64,000 bases of DNA, from NCBI GenBank assembly GCA_013398055.1, contig VZRS01005499.1, forward strand, positions 23,597 through 87,596. The letters are read 5' to 3'. Below, in pieces: positions 1 to 11,606 of the stretch. Numbering within the stretch: position 1 is the first letter of the stretch; each line of letters starts with the position of its first letter. Both the position numbers and the translations under genes were made by a program. Below the pieces are notes generated by a model. It searched no databases, was not told the origin of the DNA, and worked only from the letters and a program-made list of their open reading frames with translations. Source of the DNA: Ifrita kowaldi (Eukaryota; Chordata; Aves; Passeriformes; Cinclosomatidae).

Positions 1-3000
1 TTCATATTTTAGGACCTGAATCCATCCCTGGGCCCAAATCCCTCTCATAACCCTGGGCCTGCACACCAGCCCAGCTGGTCCTGCTGAGGTTTCACCCCTG
101 GCATGTCCAAGTTTCCTGCTGCTCTTTGCGTGCTGCATGTTCCCTTTATAATGCAGGGGATGGAGCAGGGGGATGGTTAAAAATGCTCTAAGTGTCATTA
201 GCAGCCCAGAGCTGATCATTAGGCAGCCTCCTTCTCTCTCTCCCTGCAGATGTAGATTATCCATGTCAGGCTCAGTGCTTGTCTTTGACCCTAAAGCAGC
301 TGGGAGATGGCCTCAGCTGCTGGCTCATGTCATCACATCAAATAGGATCATTCATCTTCATGAGAGAGCTGGCTGAGCAGGCCCGTGTGTGCCAGGCCAT
401 TCCCTTCCTCTGGCTGGGGGCAATTGGGATTTTTAGGTGGTGGAGAAAGGCGCAGAGCCCTGGCAGGGAACAATTGCAGTGGTCAGTCCTGGGCTGGTGG
501 TACCTGGGGTATCCCAGGGCAGAGTTAAGGCTGGTCCCTGCTCTTCACTGAAAACCTTTTCAATCCTCACTGAATTATTTTTATAACTGTAAGTGCCTCT
601 GCAAAGCATGAAGGAATGGAGCCTTCTCACTGAGGCATATTAAGTTTGATAAAAGCAGTTTTCAGGATCATGCCATCTGCCAAAGAGGCTCTTGCAGAGA
701 CACAAGAGCAGAGCATCTTCTGTGTTCATAGGTGGCACTTCAAGTGATCCCCACTGCTCGTTTCTGTGATGAGTCTTGAGTTCAGTAAGTGGGTTACATG
801 TGGGACAGGAGGGGGGAAGCCTCTTACATGTATACAAGACTCTGCTTAAATTCACAGGGCCTGGCATGTCAGGCACATAGAGCAGGAGAGAAATCACAAA
901 CCAGAGAACAAATGGGAGATGCATTTTTGGGCTTGTAGGGTCAATATTCCCCGTTTAGGCTTGAGTTTTACCATCCTGTCCTCCTGGCATGGAAATCCAC
1001 AGCCAAACACAATGCCCTGGCCATGGGATACTGGAAAAGTGGCAGCTTGAAACATCACTTGATGCAGGAAAATACCAGTGTGCAGGTGATTTTCAGAGCT
1101 GGTTTATCTGACTGTTTACTGATCAACACACCCCATTTTACACCCCTCTGTTGTGAACAACAGGACCAAGTATTAGCACTTAGAGAGAGACAATGACAGG
1201 GCTGAGACCAGGTACTCAGGGATATTTTCTCTGCAGTTTTTGCTCTGAATTCAACCTAATATTGCAGAGCTTTCAGTTCTTCTTTAAAGACAGACACATC
1301 TCTTTTTCCCTTTGAACAAAGGAAGAGATTTTCCCCTTGGTTTTGTATTTCTGAGTCATTCCACATTATAGCAAATCTCTGGCAAAGTTGCAGTTAAGGC
1401 TAAATGGTCACTTCAAATATAAGTCTGTTTTCCAGCAGATTTATACCTTTTTAAAGCAAACAATTGCTCTTCTGGGGTGAAATTCTCCTCATTCGGTCTC
1501 ACTCTGATGTCAAAATACTCTGGAACATGGGAAAAAAAATCAGCCTGAATCCCTGACATGGCTGAGAGCACCTCTTCCTTTCCAGCTGGTTTCCCCTGTG
1601 CTGATGGCTGAAGAAGCCATAGTTCCTCTAATTTTAGCTGTAATTAGGGGTAATTTCGCCTCTCTCTGAAAGTGAGAGCAAACAAAAATGCAGTGCTTGG
1701 CAAACAGGGTGGGATGTTGGGTCTGTGGAATGGGTAATTTGCTCAGGGCTGAAAAGTAGGATTTTCCATGTCTGCTGTGCTTGAGATGATCTGGATAAAT
1801 ACATACGAGTCACATTTATATGCATTTATATGAGAAAATATCATGAAAAGCAGAGTGGGGGAGGCTGGAGAGCTCTGGATCATCTGGTGCATGATTGCTC
1901 CCTGAGGGGAACTCACCCAGATGTTCTTTGGTGTAATTCTGAGCATCCCGAATGATGGAGTTTTTAACTCTTCCACTTTTACAGGCTGACACTTTTTCTA
2001 ACTGCTCAGCCTGGATCATCCTACCTCTGCTTTCACACAGGCAGCTCAGCCATGCTCCCGTTGAACTCTCTTCCACCATAAAATATTTCCATTCCTTCCT
2101 TGGCAGCAACATCCCTTGATACTTGGAGATTGCAATTATCTCCCTGAAGCTGAGTCATCACAACTCCAGCTGGATCTACCTCCCTGTGCCTCGACGTGGC
2201 TCCAGCACAGAGATTTTCCCTCCTCTCATTTTTAAGCTCCATCCACTGTGTCAGTAACTGACACTTAAACTCTCACAGTCCCCCAGCAGCACTGCTGGTT
2301 GTCCATCCATTGCCCTTAGGATGCAGGAATTTCATCACCTACAGTCATTCCTCCCCCACGTAACAATTGAGTAAGACACTGTAGGGGTAGTGGAAACTAT
2401 TGTGCATTAAAGCAATGGGGTAATTCCAAGGCTGGATGGAAAATAGTCAGCCAGTTTGGATGTTTAAAATGTTTTAATGCTTCAAATGGGAAGGGAAAAA
2501 TTCCTCAAACAGGGAAAAAACAAAAAAATCAGGCCAAACTGTTTAGTGATTCATGATGTCGCAGTTGCCTTGGATCATTTGCATCTAAATATTTATTTTA
2601 CCAACATTAGTAATTAGAACCAAAATATATTTGAACCAGAAAACTGGCTTTTCACCTCAAAGCAGCCAAAATCAAAATCTAAGATGATTTTAAAGCTTTG
2701 CTAAACCTTTCCTTGAGGTGAGGAATACATGGAGGAGCCATCAGTTGCTGAGGAAAGCTTCAATTTATAGGGAGAAACATCACTCTTGGGAAGAACAGAA
2801 AAGAAGAGACACTGGAGGCACTGGCAGGAAGGGCTGGGGCCACAAACTGCTGCTGCTGGGCCACTTGGGAAGGATTTTGCTGCAGCTCTGAGATTACACC
2901 AGAGACATCCTTCAGCATTACAGGAAGAAGAATACTCCAGGTAAAGAGAAAAAGATGGAGAAGGGAGACATGGGGATCCATCCCAGCAGGTTCTGAACCC

Positions 3001-3235
3001 TGTGTAGGTGCCATGGCATTTCTCTGGGATTTACTGGCTCTGAGCTCCTGGCAGAAGTGCTGCTAATTTTCCTTGCTCTTTCATTATTGACCAAAGGTAT
3101 GCTTATTACGAACCCCCAGGAAGGCATAAAGTGCACGGTGAGCAAAGCTGCTGTTTGGAAGAGCCAGATGGTATTGTTCAGTGAGTCAAAGCCGAAAAGA
3201 GAAGAAAAACAAACCCAGACACACCTTCCCGGGAA
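1..3235. other. Downstream intergenic DNA, no gene recognised
   Basis: Only short open frames on both strands, none with a recognisable domain or exon-like splice pattern. No repeat that I can name. AT-rich at about 2380-2700. Confidence 0.6.
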
Positions 3236-3284
3236 GTGGAAGTGTCCCTGCCCGTGGCAGGGCATTGGGACAAGATGATCTTAC
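3236..3284 (+). mobile_element. Short CR1 3'-end fragment
   Basis: GGAAGTGTCCCTGCCCGTGG followed by a GGCATTGGGACAAGATGATCT-like stretch matches the CR1 3' end in plus orientation. It abuts a CR1 piece in the opposite orientation. Confidence 0.6.
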
Positions 3285-3299
3285 CTGATGTCCATCCAC

Positions 3300-3640
3300 A
3301 CATGCAGGGTTGCCCCATCCCAGGTGCAGAATCCGGCACTTTCCTTTGTTGAACTTCACACGACTGGTGATTGCCCATTTCTCTGATTTGTCAAGGTCTC
3401 TCTGCAGACCCTCTCTGCCCTTGACAGAGTCAACAGCTCCTCCCAATGTTGTTTCATCTGTGAACTTGTTTAGTATCCTTTCCAGTCCTGCATCCCAGTC
3501 ATTTATGAAGATGTTGAAGAGCACAGGGCTGAAGATGGAGCCCTGCTGGACCCCACTAGTGACTGGTGCCAGTCTGATGTGACCCCAGCCACTGTCATCC
3601 TTTGGGCCTGACCTGTGAGCCCATTGCTCACCATCATGCT
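3300..3640 (-). mobile_element. CR1 LINE reverse-transcriptase fragment (inactive)
   Basis: A minus-strand frame encodes the conserved end of the CR1 reverse transcriptase: PVTSGVQQGSIFSPVLFNIF, then a degraded FADD catalytic box reading F-T-D-E, then LGGAVDS, LQRDLDK and FNKGKCRILHLG. It is a 5'-truncated piece, open over this stretch, but the changed catalytic box means it cannot be active. It is a retrotransposon relic, not a host gene. Confidence 0.88.
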
Positions 3641-3644
3641 CACA

Positions 3645-6035
3645 CATGATGTGTTTTAGAGCCCGGCACAACACACACTCTGGGTGATAATTTTTCACTT
3701 GGCATCACCTTCACAGGTGCTTTAAAGCCCTTTCCTGCCACTGTGCAGCAGTTCCACAGTGCAGCACAGTGAGACACCAGAAATCTCCCTCAGTTTTGTT
3801 TGTGGAGCCTGTATTTCAACCACTGCAGCTTGTGAGCACCTGTCAACCCCATCGTCAGGGGTGACAGGGAGCAGGTTAATTGTACACAGGGTATTTTTAG
3901 CTTGTAGACACCCAAAGAATAGCAAAACTGGCAGCTGAGATGCTTCCAGTGGGATGGAGAGGCAAACTCCCTCAGGGATATTTTCTCTGTGGAGAACAGT
4001 GGCAGAAGAAAAAATCCCCTCCTTGGAAGATTTGTTTGCTAAAATAAAGTTTAAATAACATTCATCTCAGAGTTTGCACTGAAAATCATATCCCCAAGCT
4101 GCAGTTGCTGGTAGTGGAGCAGCAGGACACCTGAGCTCTCTGCTGGGCTCCAATAACCAGCTGGTCTCCAATGCCAGGAGTCAGTGAGGAAAAGAACACC
4201 TCTAATACCCTGCTTCTCATGTCTGTTGTTGGTGGGATGAGGTGGAGGAGCAGATCCACCCCCTCCATAAAGGCTGGTCCAAGTCATTGTCCTGGTTTAG
4301 CCCAGCAGAGCAGTTGTTGCCTGCCAGGGATCCTCAGAGTAACACCTTCTGCATCCCTGGCTGTGGTTGAGAAGCTGCTGGAAAGACAAAGAGAGGCTGT
4401 GTGGCTCCATGGGACGTCGTTACTCAGGTTTGCCAGCCCCCAACTCACACTCATCAGCCCTCTTTGCTTCTTGAGCTGTGGCTCATATCCAGCCAGGAGC
4501 TGAAGTTTTTAGAAGCTTGAGGGAAAAAACAGCTGAAAACTTTCAGTAAAGTTTGTACTTATTTTCTTCCTGCGGAATCAATAAAGGCAGAGAAAGAGAG
4601 TCCTGTTATTGAAGGAAGCCTCACCTAATCTCAGGTCATTTTCAGTACATTTTTGTAACCTTTTTCAGTAACGAATTGAATCCTCTCCAGCTTGGGAGGT
4701 AAGGAAAGGTTATCCTCAGGCAACTTGCTTGTGCTGCTGAACATCTGGATACATCCAGGTGATCCTGACGGTGGTGTGGAGGGGAGAGGTGCATTCACAC
4801 GACCCTGTTGCAAAAAGCACCAAATCCAGAACACAAATTTTGTAACACTACAATAGGAGCAGAGTCTGCCTTAAAATCCCTTTTGGGGGTGGGTGAAAGA
4901 TGAGGACACGGGCAATGACAAAGGATGGATGGCTGGAATCAGCACCAGCTCATTGCCAGCTTCTGAGCCACCTCCAATAGGGACATGTGGTCTTTGGCCG
5001 CTTTACTGGGGGCAATTTCTGGCTTTAAGTCCAAGCTAAGCCATGAGGAAGAGGGCATGAGACCAGATTCAGCCCCATCTAGGCCAACAGCGACAGGAAG
5101 TTATTGCCACCTGCCAGTGCCTTCTAACTTGCACAAAATGGGTTTGTTGGAGCTCAGTGCCCTTTTAAATGAGTTCCTGGCCAGCACACGAAGAGCCACT
5201 GCAGCATTTGGCCTTGGACAGCATGGGGTGACAGCTAGCAGGGGTGATCTGGGGGTAGCAGGGTGTGCCCCATCTGTTGGGTGCTCTGTGCTCAGACTTG
5301 CTCCACAACAGCTGGAAATCCATAGGCAACATCCCAGTCCCATTTCTGGCTCCATGGCTGAGCAGGGACCAGGTCTCAGCTGCTGCTCTGAGCCTTCCAG
5401 CTAGCTGCCCCTCTCATGTTTGGTCTGTGATTCACGAGCCCCTCCTGCTCTCCTCCTCCCTGCTGCTTTGTCACCACCACCAAACTATTTCCATGCATAT
5501 TTGATTGATGTCAAAGGCAGGCTCAGGATCTTTCTGTTCCTGCTTCTCACCATTTCCAGCAAGAGAAGAAAAATTGATCCCATCTGTCTGAGTTATTACC
5601 CTGATGACTGAAGGCCTATTTACACCGGGACAAGGATGCTGCCCTCATCCCTGAGTCTCTACGTCGCTGTCAGAGATGCTCCTGCACCACCTCCCTCCAG
5701 CAAACACATGCTGGGGACTCCTGCAGCAACACAGCTCCAACTTGGCCCTGGGATGGAGCTGAGCCACAAGCTCAGGTCCCCATGTTGCAGTCGTGGTCCT
5801 GCCCAGCATAGGAGCATCTTCATGGGTTACAGTGGAGCTTCTTCTCACACAGCACATCATCAGTGGCTGAAAACAAATGCTGAGGTAAGAGCAGAATCAC
5901 CCTGAAGTGTGTTCCTCGCCTCCAGCAATTTGTGGCTTTGGGAATTGGTGAGGCTGAGGTGGTTTCTCTGTGCAGTGACTCTCTGAATTTCCCTCCCACA
6001 TGGTTGTCTGGTCCCCCTCATGCTGCAGTGCTGTG
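3645..6035. other. Intergenic DNA, nothing recognised
   Basis: No exon, RNA gene or named repeat seen; open frames here are short and without domains. Confidence 0.6.
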
Positions 6036-6500
6036 CCAGCCAGCACGCTGTCTCAGCACCGGGCAATGTTCTACCTGCCCCGGAGAGGAGGGAGGAGGAG
6101 GCTGATCGCGGTGCTGGAGGGCAGGCGAAGCACCAGCTCGGGTTCACCGTGCCCACTGATGGCAAGGGTGTGTGAAGGAGAAGGGAAAGAAGCGGAGGGA
6201 CTTCTTCGTGAGGCAGGAGAAGAGTTTATCGGAGAGAGAAGCCACGAGGAGAGCCAATAAAATGAGGCTGGTGGGGGGTTTTATACCCCTACATAATGGG
6301 CGTGGAGAACACATAATAACCAATAAAATACCAGTTAGGAGGTGTTACAAGGGCGGGGAGAAGGGATTAGGGCAAATGAGAGAAGGAGTGGGGGGAGAGG
6401 AGTAACAGAGGCCGATTACCAACCAAGGAACATAGAACTTTCTGGAGAAATAACCCAATATGAAACATAAGGGGAGGGGAGGGCAGCAACCAATGGTCAG
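6036..6500. mobile_element. LTR-like or unclassified repeat block
   Basis: A purine-rich block unlike its flanks, with two copies of CCAATAAAAT about 65 bp apart, a GGGGTTTTATACCCC palindrome-like stretch between them, and GGGCGTGG and GGGCGGGG boxes. Such promoter and poly(A) signals close together are typical of a solo LTR. I see no clear TG...CA ends, target duplication or internal gene, so the identity is uncertain. Confidence 0.3.
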
Positions 6501-8057
6501 CGTGTTTTACACAGCCTTTTGGGTGCTGTACCTTTGAGCCCTTGAGCTGTGGAGGCATGAAACCACTGGACCTTTTGGTCTGCTTGGCCCAGCTGACCAT
6601 GGCTCTGGCCATGGCGCACTGCAACATCCTCATACTCCCACAGGTGCAGCTGGAACTCCTTGAACAACCTCCTGGGGACAGCAAGCACCTTCCTGACCTC
6701 CCCCACACCGACAGACTGCATGACACAGGTTTTATTAGATAAGGCTGATCTTAACTTCTGTGTGAGCCTTGGCTTTGGCCCAGGGGCACCAGTTTCCTAT
6801 TTGGGAATACTCGGATTTTCCATCAGAGGCAATGAGCAAAACTCTGGTCCCTCCTGGCCTCTCTGCTCCCACCCCTTGGCAGCCGGATCGCTTTGCTGAA
6901 CAGACAGCAGCAGGCTCAGGTCAATTAGCCTGTAAGGCAGTAACAGCAGGCAGGATCTGGGTTAGGTAAGGATTTAGCCAAGATTAGCTGTGTTAACAAA
7001 ATCTTTAATTCAGCCCTGCAGCAGATTCCCTGTGGCTGTGATGGCCGGAGGCGGCCAGCACAACAGGGAGCGGGAGAGCGGCTGGCTGAGCCCCACAGTG
7101 TTTTTTGGACCTGCCTGGAACTTTGAGAGGCTTTTGAGTAAAGGTACCTCTCCCTTCAGTGCTGCTTCCTGCTGCTAATACTGTTTTGGGAAGAGGAGAG
7201 CCGACCCACGGATCAAGCCTTAAGCAGAGTGTACTGAGAGTTCCCATGCAGGGGAACGGGGGACTGGAAAGACCCAGGGGCACAGATAAGAGGGTGACTG
7301 CCAGGGCTGGGAGGTGATCTAACCTCCAAACAGCACGTTCTTACTGCAGAGGGAAAGGCAGGTTTTCAGAAGCATTTGGTTGATTTTGGAGTTGAGCTCC
7401 GGAAACTGGAGCCCTTCTCAGAGGCAAGTCCCAGAGCTTTGAAATCAATTCCCACTGAAATTCACAGAATATTGGGAAATGAGCCAACGAAGCTGTTTGG
7501 AGTCAAACACCTGCACATGTGACTCTTCTGCAGTAAGATATTTTGGTGCAATTATTTAAAAACAGCTTAAATAGTAAAGAATTATTTAAGCTCAGCCCTC
7601 TGTCCAGGTGTTGGGCGCCGATGCCTCATCCCATGGACCAGGGGAAGGCTCTGTTCCAGCACCTCAGGGTACAAACACTGCCCTGTGGCAAAGGCATCCC
7701 TGTGTCCTTCCCACCGCTGCTTCTGTATGGATTTTAAATTAATTTTTTCTGAAGTTACACCAGTCCCACTTAAGGGCACAGGTAGCATAACTGGAGCTCT
7801 GTCTTCAAGCAGCAGCTTCCTCTGGAAAATCACCATGGAAAAATGGTGATTAAGGTGGGACAGCCCTGGACAGCTTAATCTTGGAAGCATCACACCTCTT
7901 ACGGAGCATCAGCATGGATGTGTACCCATGTGCTATGAACTACTCAGCATTTACTGCTGCAGGATTCCATGACAGAGGAATTCCTTGAGGAAAAGGGAAA
8001 AAAGGGAGTAAAAAAATGGAGCAGGAAAAAAAGAGGAGGAAGAGAGGGAGAAGTTGT
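6501..8057. other. Intergenic DNA, nothing recognised
   Basis: No gene or named repeat seen. Confidence 0.6.
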
Positions 8058-8115
8058 TGGATTTGACGATCTTATGGTTCTTTTCCAACCTAAATAATTC
8101 TAAGATTCTGTGATT
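8058..8115 (+). mobile_element. CR1 3'-tail fragment
   Basis: GGATTTGACGATCTTATGGT followed by a TTCCAACC and ATTCTGTGATTA tail, the last bases of a CR1 copy. Confidence 0.75.
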
Positions 8116-8459
8116 ACACTTGTGGAATCAATTCCCGCTTAATCCAGTTTGTGAGCAGCTGGTGGACTCAGTGAAAAATAGGTAATAGGGCAAAAATTAG
8201 GTAGGAGAAGTTATTGTAATTAAACACATAAAGTATAACCAGGGAAGCACTCTCCTGACAGAAGAAGATAAAGGTAAATTAAATCTCTGCAACCTGCTGC
8301 TACTGCTCACCTGTTGAAAAAGGCACTGCATTAAACACATTTGGTGGTTTTAGCAGATGAAGATTTTTTCTGGGTTTATAACTGTTAACAAAGAATCAAA
8401 GGATAAAAAATTCTCGTGGGAGCGTGTGAGTCAAAACATTTTCATGCTTGGGTCTAAAT

Positions 8460-8601
8460 CCCATCCCTGGAAGTGTCCAAGGCCAGGTTGGATGGGGCTT
8501 GGAGCAACCTGGGATAGTGGAAGGTGCCCCTGCCCATGGCAGGGGGCTGGAACTGGATGGTCTTTAAGGTCCCTTCCGACCTAAAGCATTCTGTGAATTA
8601 A
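8460..8601 (+). mobile_element. CR1 LINE 3' end
   Basis: Contains CATCCCTGGAAGTGTCCAAG, GGTTGGATGGGGCTTGGAGC, CCCATGGCAGGGGGCTGGAA, and the tail ATTCTGTGAATTA. Older CR1 subfamily type than the copy at 9237. Confidence 0.88.
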
Positions 8602-8605
8602 TAAT

Positions 8606-9236
8606 TGTAAATCATTTCTATCCCAGGCAGGAGAGGGGCAGCAGCCTTGGGAAGAGCATTGCTCTGGTCACGCTGGGATGGCCCAGTGTTCCTGCTTCTT
8701 CTCCTTCCTGCATTAACATCTGCCTGAACAGGCTGGTTCAGCATGTTTTAGAGATAAACTTCATCTGTAAGGAATGGAGAATGGGGAATTGGAAATGAGC
8801 AGGGATAGTAAGTTTATAAATTCAGTAATTACTAGAGGAAGCTAAAGGTAGCAGTAAAATGTCCTTAGGATCATGCTATGCATGCTGAGTCTGGCTTTCT
8901 GCTCCAGCTCCTATTTATCACCTGACTGAGAGGTGTTTAAATGCTCTGTCACATTCACCCATATCTCTCTGCAGGCCAAGAAATCTTCCACCCATAAAAC
9001 ATAAATTCCCAAATGGCTTTAACAGGTTCTGCTTTCGAGCAATGCCATGGCTTGATCTGCAGATTTCTGCAATTTGTTGTATTTAACCTGCTGTTAAAGA
9101 CCCTGCAGCATCACTGGCCTTCTCCTGCCTCAAGGAAGGGAAAAGCCATCCTGTCAATAAACAATGTGCTGTCCCTGTGCAGACAAAGTCTCTGGCTGCA
9201 GCAGCAATTTCTCTCAGCTGTAGCAAATTTGTCTCA
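8606..9236. other. Intergenic DNA, nothing recognised
   Basis: No gene or named repeat seen between two CR1 copies. Confidence 0.6.
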
Positions 9237-9783
9237 TTTGAGGGAGGGGATTGTCCTGCTCTGCCCTGGGCTGGGGCAGCCTCACCTCAAATCTGGAGGC
9301 TGTTTTGGGCACCACAATATAAAAAAGATAAAAAGTTATTAGAGAGTATCCAAAAGAGGGACATGAAGAGGTGAAGGGTCTGGAGGGGCCACACGAGGAG
9401 CAGCTGAGGGCACTCGGCCTGTCCAGCTGGAGCAGAGGAGGTTGAGGGCAGAGCTCAGCGGGGACTGCAGCTCCTCCCCAGGGGCAGCTCCGATCTCTGC
9501 TCCCTGTGACACGGACAGGACCCAGGGAACGGCTGGAGCTGTTCCAGGGGGGTTTGGGATGGATCTCAGGGAAAAGTTCCTCCCCCAGAGGGTGCTGGGC
9601 ACTGCCCAGGCTCCCCAGGGAATGGTCCCGGCCCCGAGGCTGCCAGAGCTCCAGGAGCGTTTGGACAGCGCTGCCAGGGATGCCCAGGGTGGGGTTGTTG
9701 GGGTGTCTGTGCAGGGCCAGGGGTTGGACTTGACGATCCTTGGGGGACCCTTCTAGCTCAGGATATTCTGTGATTCTGTTCTG
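9237..9783 (+). mobile_element. CR1 LINE 3' end (copy A)
   Basis: About 550 bp of a 5'-truncated CR1. It starts in the last part of the coding region (GAGGGACATGAAGAGGTGAA, GAGGAGCAGCTGAGGGCACT) and runs through the 3' UTR to the tail TATTCTGTGATTCTGTTCTG. Open frames on both strands over it are chance products of the GC-rich repeat. Confidence 0.93.
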
Positions 9784-11365
9784 TGGTTGCCTTGTTGAAG
9801 CTCTTACTGGCAGAGCACCAAGGTAACGTCTCTCAACCTCTCCCTGCTCACAGCCTGCATCCCAAGGCATCCCCAGCATCCTGGGAATGCAAGATGGGGG
9901 ATAAGGAAGGCTCAGTGTTTGGCACAGCCATGTTCACCAGCTGCCTGGTTTGGACAGAGGGTTGAACACAGCACCTGTGGCTGCTCTGAGATGGGGGCAT
10001 CACAGGGCTCTTCCCACAGCTTGCAGGGCTGTTGAGGCAGCTTCAGCTTGGAAGTGCCAAACCTGGAAGTGCCAAACCAGCTGTCCAAGTCCTGCTTTTT
10101 TTGCAGGTGGAGATGCTCTCAGATAACCTTGACTTTTCCAGGTGACACCATGCCATGTGGCTGGTGTGGTAATGCCCCAGCTGCACTGCCCAGCCCAACT
10201 CAAGGGAGCAGGCTGGGCTTCCTTGGAGCCACCATCCTCAGGGAGCCACCAGTGAGAGCAAACCAAGCGGCCTGAAGTGATGCTGCTGATGTGGAGCTCT
10301 TGCACTGAGCAGGGCTGGACGTGGGTGTGAGTGTCCGATGCCCTCCCCAGCAGCCAGGATGCTGAATTAATGTGATGCCTTTAATTTCACAGGTATGCAG
10401 GCAGGGCTCTCCCAGGAGCTTCCTGCCAAGCAGGGTGACTTCATGGAGATCGTCTTTGCATCTTAATGAAGATAGAAAACCTGATTATTCCATACAGAGT
10501 TAATGGGTTACCCAGGATGCAGCAGGAGCTGCATGAAAGTGCAGCTGGTCGCAATCTAGGGGGAATTCCCATCTGATCCCACTCCAGCTCTCCACAAGTC
10601 TCCTTTGTAACTCCTTTTCAGCCCCTATGAAATTTCTGTCATCTCTAAGGTCCCCCTGGCTTTGCTGCTGCCTCTCCTAAGTTTCCATCCCATCCCAGGC
10701 CTCTCTCCTTTGCTCCATGAGTCATCCAGGCATTCCCAAACATAGCATTGTGAGGAAGGATGCTCCACACGGAGCACAGCTGGCTCAGACAGCAATAAAT
10801 ACTCCAGACATTCACTTTCATCAGTGCATGCTCATCCTGCCCGCGTGATGGAATTACAGTACAGTACAGAAGGCCTCCAGGACTGGTATTCTCCTTTATC
10901 TGTGCCCTTCTCTGCCCAAAACAGTGAGAGGAGCTGTCTGAGCTGCCTAAGCTCACCGAGACCTGTCAATGTATCCAGTGCTTTGAAAAACGAGCAGGTT
11001 CCCAGCTCCTCTGGCAGGAGCCCAGCTGTTGGTGTTTGGCTGCTGCAGGTCAGCAACCAGCCTGGCCTCTTGTTTCTCATTTTGAGCCAGACACCAGTTT
11101 TGTGTCTCTCAGAGGCAGCCCTGGGGATAAAAGTGTCACAGTGCTGTGGTTTTGCTGTGTATCCATCTCCCTGGAGCTGTCACAGCCAGGAGAGCCTGGC
11201 AACACTGGCACTTTCACCCAGGATGAGCAGCTTTGAACTGGGAAGGTGTTTTCTCCTATTTATTTCTTTATCCTTGAGCAATTGCCTTTACTGGTGCACA
11301 TCATCCCTGTGTTATCCTGGCTGCTGCTCTTTCAGTGGGAGCTTTGTCTTGGAGCTGGGCCAGGG
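9784..11365. other. Intergenic DNA between CR1 copies
   Basis: No exon recognised. It contains a perfect 15-bp direct duplication at 10049-10078. A 307-codon open frame from 10824 runs into the following CR1 copy and is not gene-like. Confidence 0.6.
10049..10078. repeat. 15-bp tandem duplication
   Basis: TGGAAGTGCCAAACC occurs twice head to tail. Confidence 0.85.
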
Positions 11366-11606
11366 CAGGGTCAGGCTGGATCTCAGGGAAAGGTTCCTCC
11401 CCCAGAGGGTGCTGGGCACTGCCCAGGCTCCCCAGGGAATGGTCCCGGCCCCGAGGCTGCCAGAGCTCCAGGAGCGTTTGGACAGCGCTGCCAGGGATGC
11501 CCAGGGTGGGGTTGTTGGGGGATCTGTGCAGGGCCAGGGGTGGGACTGGATGATCCTTGTGGGTTCCTTCCAAGTCAGGATATTTCACAATTCTATGACT
11601 TCTAGT
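11366..11606 (+). mobile_element. CR1 LINE 3' end (copy B)
   Basis: Truncated CR1 beginning GGTCAGGCTGGATCTCAGGG and ending GGATATTTCACAATTCTATG. It shares a 119-bp segment (11402-11520) that is identical to copies A and C. Confidence 0.92.

Noticed and set aside
9214..9879. 221-codon minus-strand open frame
   Set aside because: It is the antisense of CR1 copy A.
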